Shown in pieces: positions 62,981-64,000 of a DNA stretch of 64,000 nucleotides; position 1 is the stretch's first letter, and each line of letters starts with the position of its first letter. Made by a program: the position numbers and the translations under genes. The notes under the pieces were generated by a model. It made no database searches. It was not told the origin of the DNA and saw only the letters and a list, made by a program, of their open reading frames with translations. The DNA is from CAVWDI01 sp963793095 (lineage in GTDB: Bacteria > Chloroflexota > Anaerolineae > Anaerolineales > UBA4823): NCBI GenBank assembly GCA_963793095.1, contig CAWBYY010000004.1, forward strand, positions 186,001 to 250,000. The letters are read 5' to 3'.

Positions 62981-64000
62981 ATGACCCGATATATCATTCG
63001 ACGTCTGCTTCAGGGAATCCCCCTTCTATTTATTATCAGTGTTATTTTGTTCTTTTTAATGCAAAACCTGGGTGACCCTGTCGCAACCATGGGCGGTAGG
63101 AATGTTACCCGGTCACAGGATAGAGAACGTCTTACCCGCCAGCTTGGCCTGGATAAACCAATATACGTGCAGTATATTTACTGGTTAATCGGAAATGATT
63201 GGACCAAATCTGATATGGATGGCGATGGAATCCCGGAGACCCAGGGAAGACGCAAAGGCGTATTTCGGGGAGATTTTGGTACCTCGCTGGTCAATCGCGG
63301 CCGTCCGGTAACCGAAGTTATCTGGGACCGGCTGCCTAATACACTCCTGCTTATGCTGACTGCTGAAGCAGTGATTATATTCGGAGCGGTACTCATCGGA
63401 ATTTATTCAGCCCTTCACCAGTACTCTCTGGTTGATAACACTGTTACAGCCTTAACCTTCGCTTTATATTCCATGCCAGTTTTCTTCTTTGGACTGCTTG
63501 GGATGTATATTTTTGCTGTCAACTTCAAACAATTTGGTTTGCCCTATCTGCCCACAGTGGGGATGTTCGAACCGGAAGCTGGAAAAACTACCTCCCAGAT
63601 TGCATGGCACATGATACTGCCTGTTGCCACGCTGGCATTCCCATTTTTCGCCACTTACAGCCGTTATACCCGCAGTTCAATGCTGGAAGTCCTCAGCCAG
63701 GATTATATCCGTACGGCTAAATCAAAAGGTCTGCCGCGCCGGGAAGTGATATTCGTGCACGGTTTGAAAAACGCCGCTTTACCTCTGGTTACATTGATAG
63801 GGCTTGACCTGCCAATATTATTGGGCGGCGCGATCGTCACCGAAAGGATATTCGCCTGGCCAGGCATGGGTCGTTTGTTCCTGGATCACCTTTCCAGGTC
63901 AGATACTCCGGTCGTAATGGGAATATTAATGCTGATTGCAGCGGCGGTGATCGTTTTTCAAATTATTACCGATATAACTTATGCCTGGCTAGATCCCCGT
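62981..64000 (+). CDS. ABC transporter permease, DppB/OppB type (3' end cut by window)
   Basis: 340 codons are open to the window edge. N-terminal MTRYIIRRLLQGIPLLFIISVILFFLMQNLG is the family start. The LGLDKPIYVQY segment follows, then GDFGTSLVNRGRPVTEVIWDRLPNTLLL, and the coupling loop TAKSKGLPRREVIFVHGLKNAALPLV. It ends near LDPR, close to the usual terminus, so only a few residues are missing. It would pair with a DppC-type permease and ATPases beyond the window. GGAG lies 8 bases before ATG. Confidence 0.92.
   Translation, partial: MTRYIIRRLLQGIPLLFIISVILFFLMQNLGDPVATMGGRNVTRSQDRERLTRQLGLDKPIYVQYIYWLIGNDWTKSDMDGDGIPETQGRRKGVFRGDFGTSLVNRGRPVTEVIWDRLPNTLLLMLTAEAVIIFGAVLIGIYSALHQYSLVDNTVTALTFALYSMPVFFFGLLGMYIFAVNFKQFGLPYLPTVGMFEPEAGKTTSQIAWHMILPVATLAFPFFATYSRYTRSSMLEVLSQDYIRTAKSKGLPRREVIFVHGLKNAALPLVTLIGLDLPILLGGAIVTERIFAWPGMGRLFLDHLSRSDTPVVMGILMLIAAAVIVFQIITDITYAWLDPR

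Overview
The window reads as chromosomal DNA of a Gram-positive-like, AT-leaning bacterium. The gene style fits Chloroflexota, probably an Anaerolineae relative. This is inferred from the combination of HdrABC-MvhADG, EtfBA, non-pyrrolysine MttB paralogues, a DUF2207-type membrane protein, lipoproteins with Glu/Pro or Thr/Pro linkers, and an ECF sigma factor with a one-TM partner. There is no rRNA or tRNA to confirm it. Coding is dense and intergenic gaps are short.

Layout. 1-15.3 kb (+) is a redox supercluster: the end of a CCG-type iron-sulfur protein, etfB-etfA, a membrane EtfD-like oxidoreductase, three two-component genes, hdrC-hdrB-hdrA, mvhD-mvhG-mvhA ([NiFe] hydrogenase), a hydrogenase maturation protease and a cyclic-nucleotide-domain protein, closed by a terminator. 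15.3-18.7 kb holds an esterase, a small HEPN-like/cupin/DUF166 cluster and an ECF sigma factor with a probable anti-sigma. 18.85-19.25 kb is tmRNA (ssrA). 19.3-24.7 kb (mostly -) holds an alpha-oxoamine synthase, ligA, ctaA, a DUF72 protein and a glutaredoxin-like protein. 24.7-30.9 kb is a phosphate region: decayed remnants of a response regulator and phoU, a lone pstB (-), then pstS-pstC-pstA-pstB-phoU (+). 31.0-36.5 kb (+) is the most unusual region: a zinc-ribbon membrane protein, a DUF2207-type membrane protein ending in an eight-cysteine Cys-Ala repeat, a PqqD/radical SAM/SPASM enzyme, a second copy that has lost its cluster cysteines, and a class I methyltransferase. I read this as a candidate post-translational modification system acting on the Cys-Ala tail.

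36.5-44.0 kb is the iron-sulfur assembly locus: sufC-sufB-sufD, a small SH3-like protein, sufS, sufU and a Rieske ferredoxin (-), divergent from a SufR-like regulator and a SufT-like protein (+). The shared intergenic region holds two 28-bp palindromic operators and three near-consensus promoters. 44.1-48.5 kb holds a cell-wall amidase and L,D-transpeptidase pair, a conserved unknown, a flavin-reductase-like protein and a GH3 protein. 49.0-56.7 kb (-) is a recombination module: an AddB-like helicase, a UvrD-like helicase, an iron-sulfur PD-(D/E)XK nuclease and RecJ. 56.7-60.8 kb (-) has azlCD and two MttB-family methyltransferases. 61.1-64.0 kb (+) has a peptide/nickel-type ABC solute-binding lipoprotein and the start of its permease, which runs off the window.

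Metabolically, the Etf and Hdr-Mvh sets point to flavin-based electron bifurcation between H2, ferredoxin and other carriers, while ctaA points to a heme A terminal oxidase. Together they suggest a versatile or facultative lifestyle.

A practical warning: about 18 single-base frameshifts interrupt otherwise well-conserved genes (etfD-like, pstB, the DUF2207 gene, sufB/C/D, amidase, helicases, mttB and others). Nearly all are explained by one extra base, often in a G or T run, so most are probably sequencing or assembly errors. I report such genes as single features spanning the full gene.
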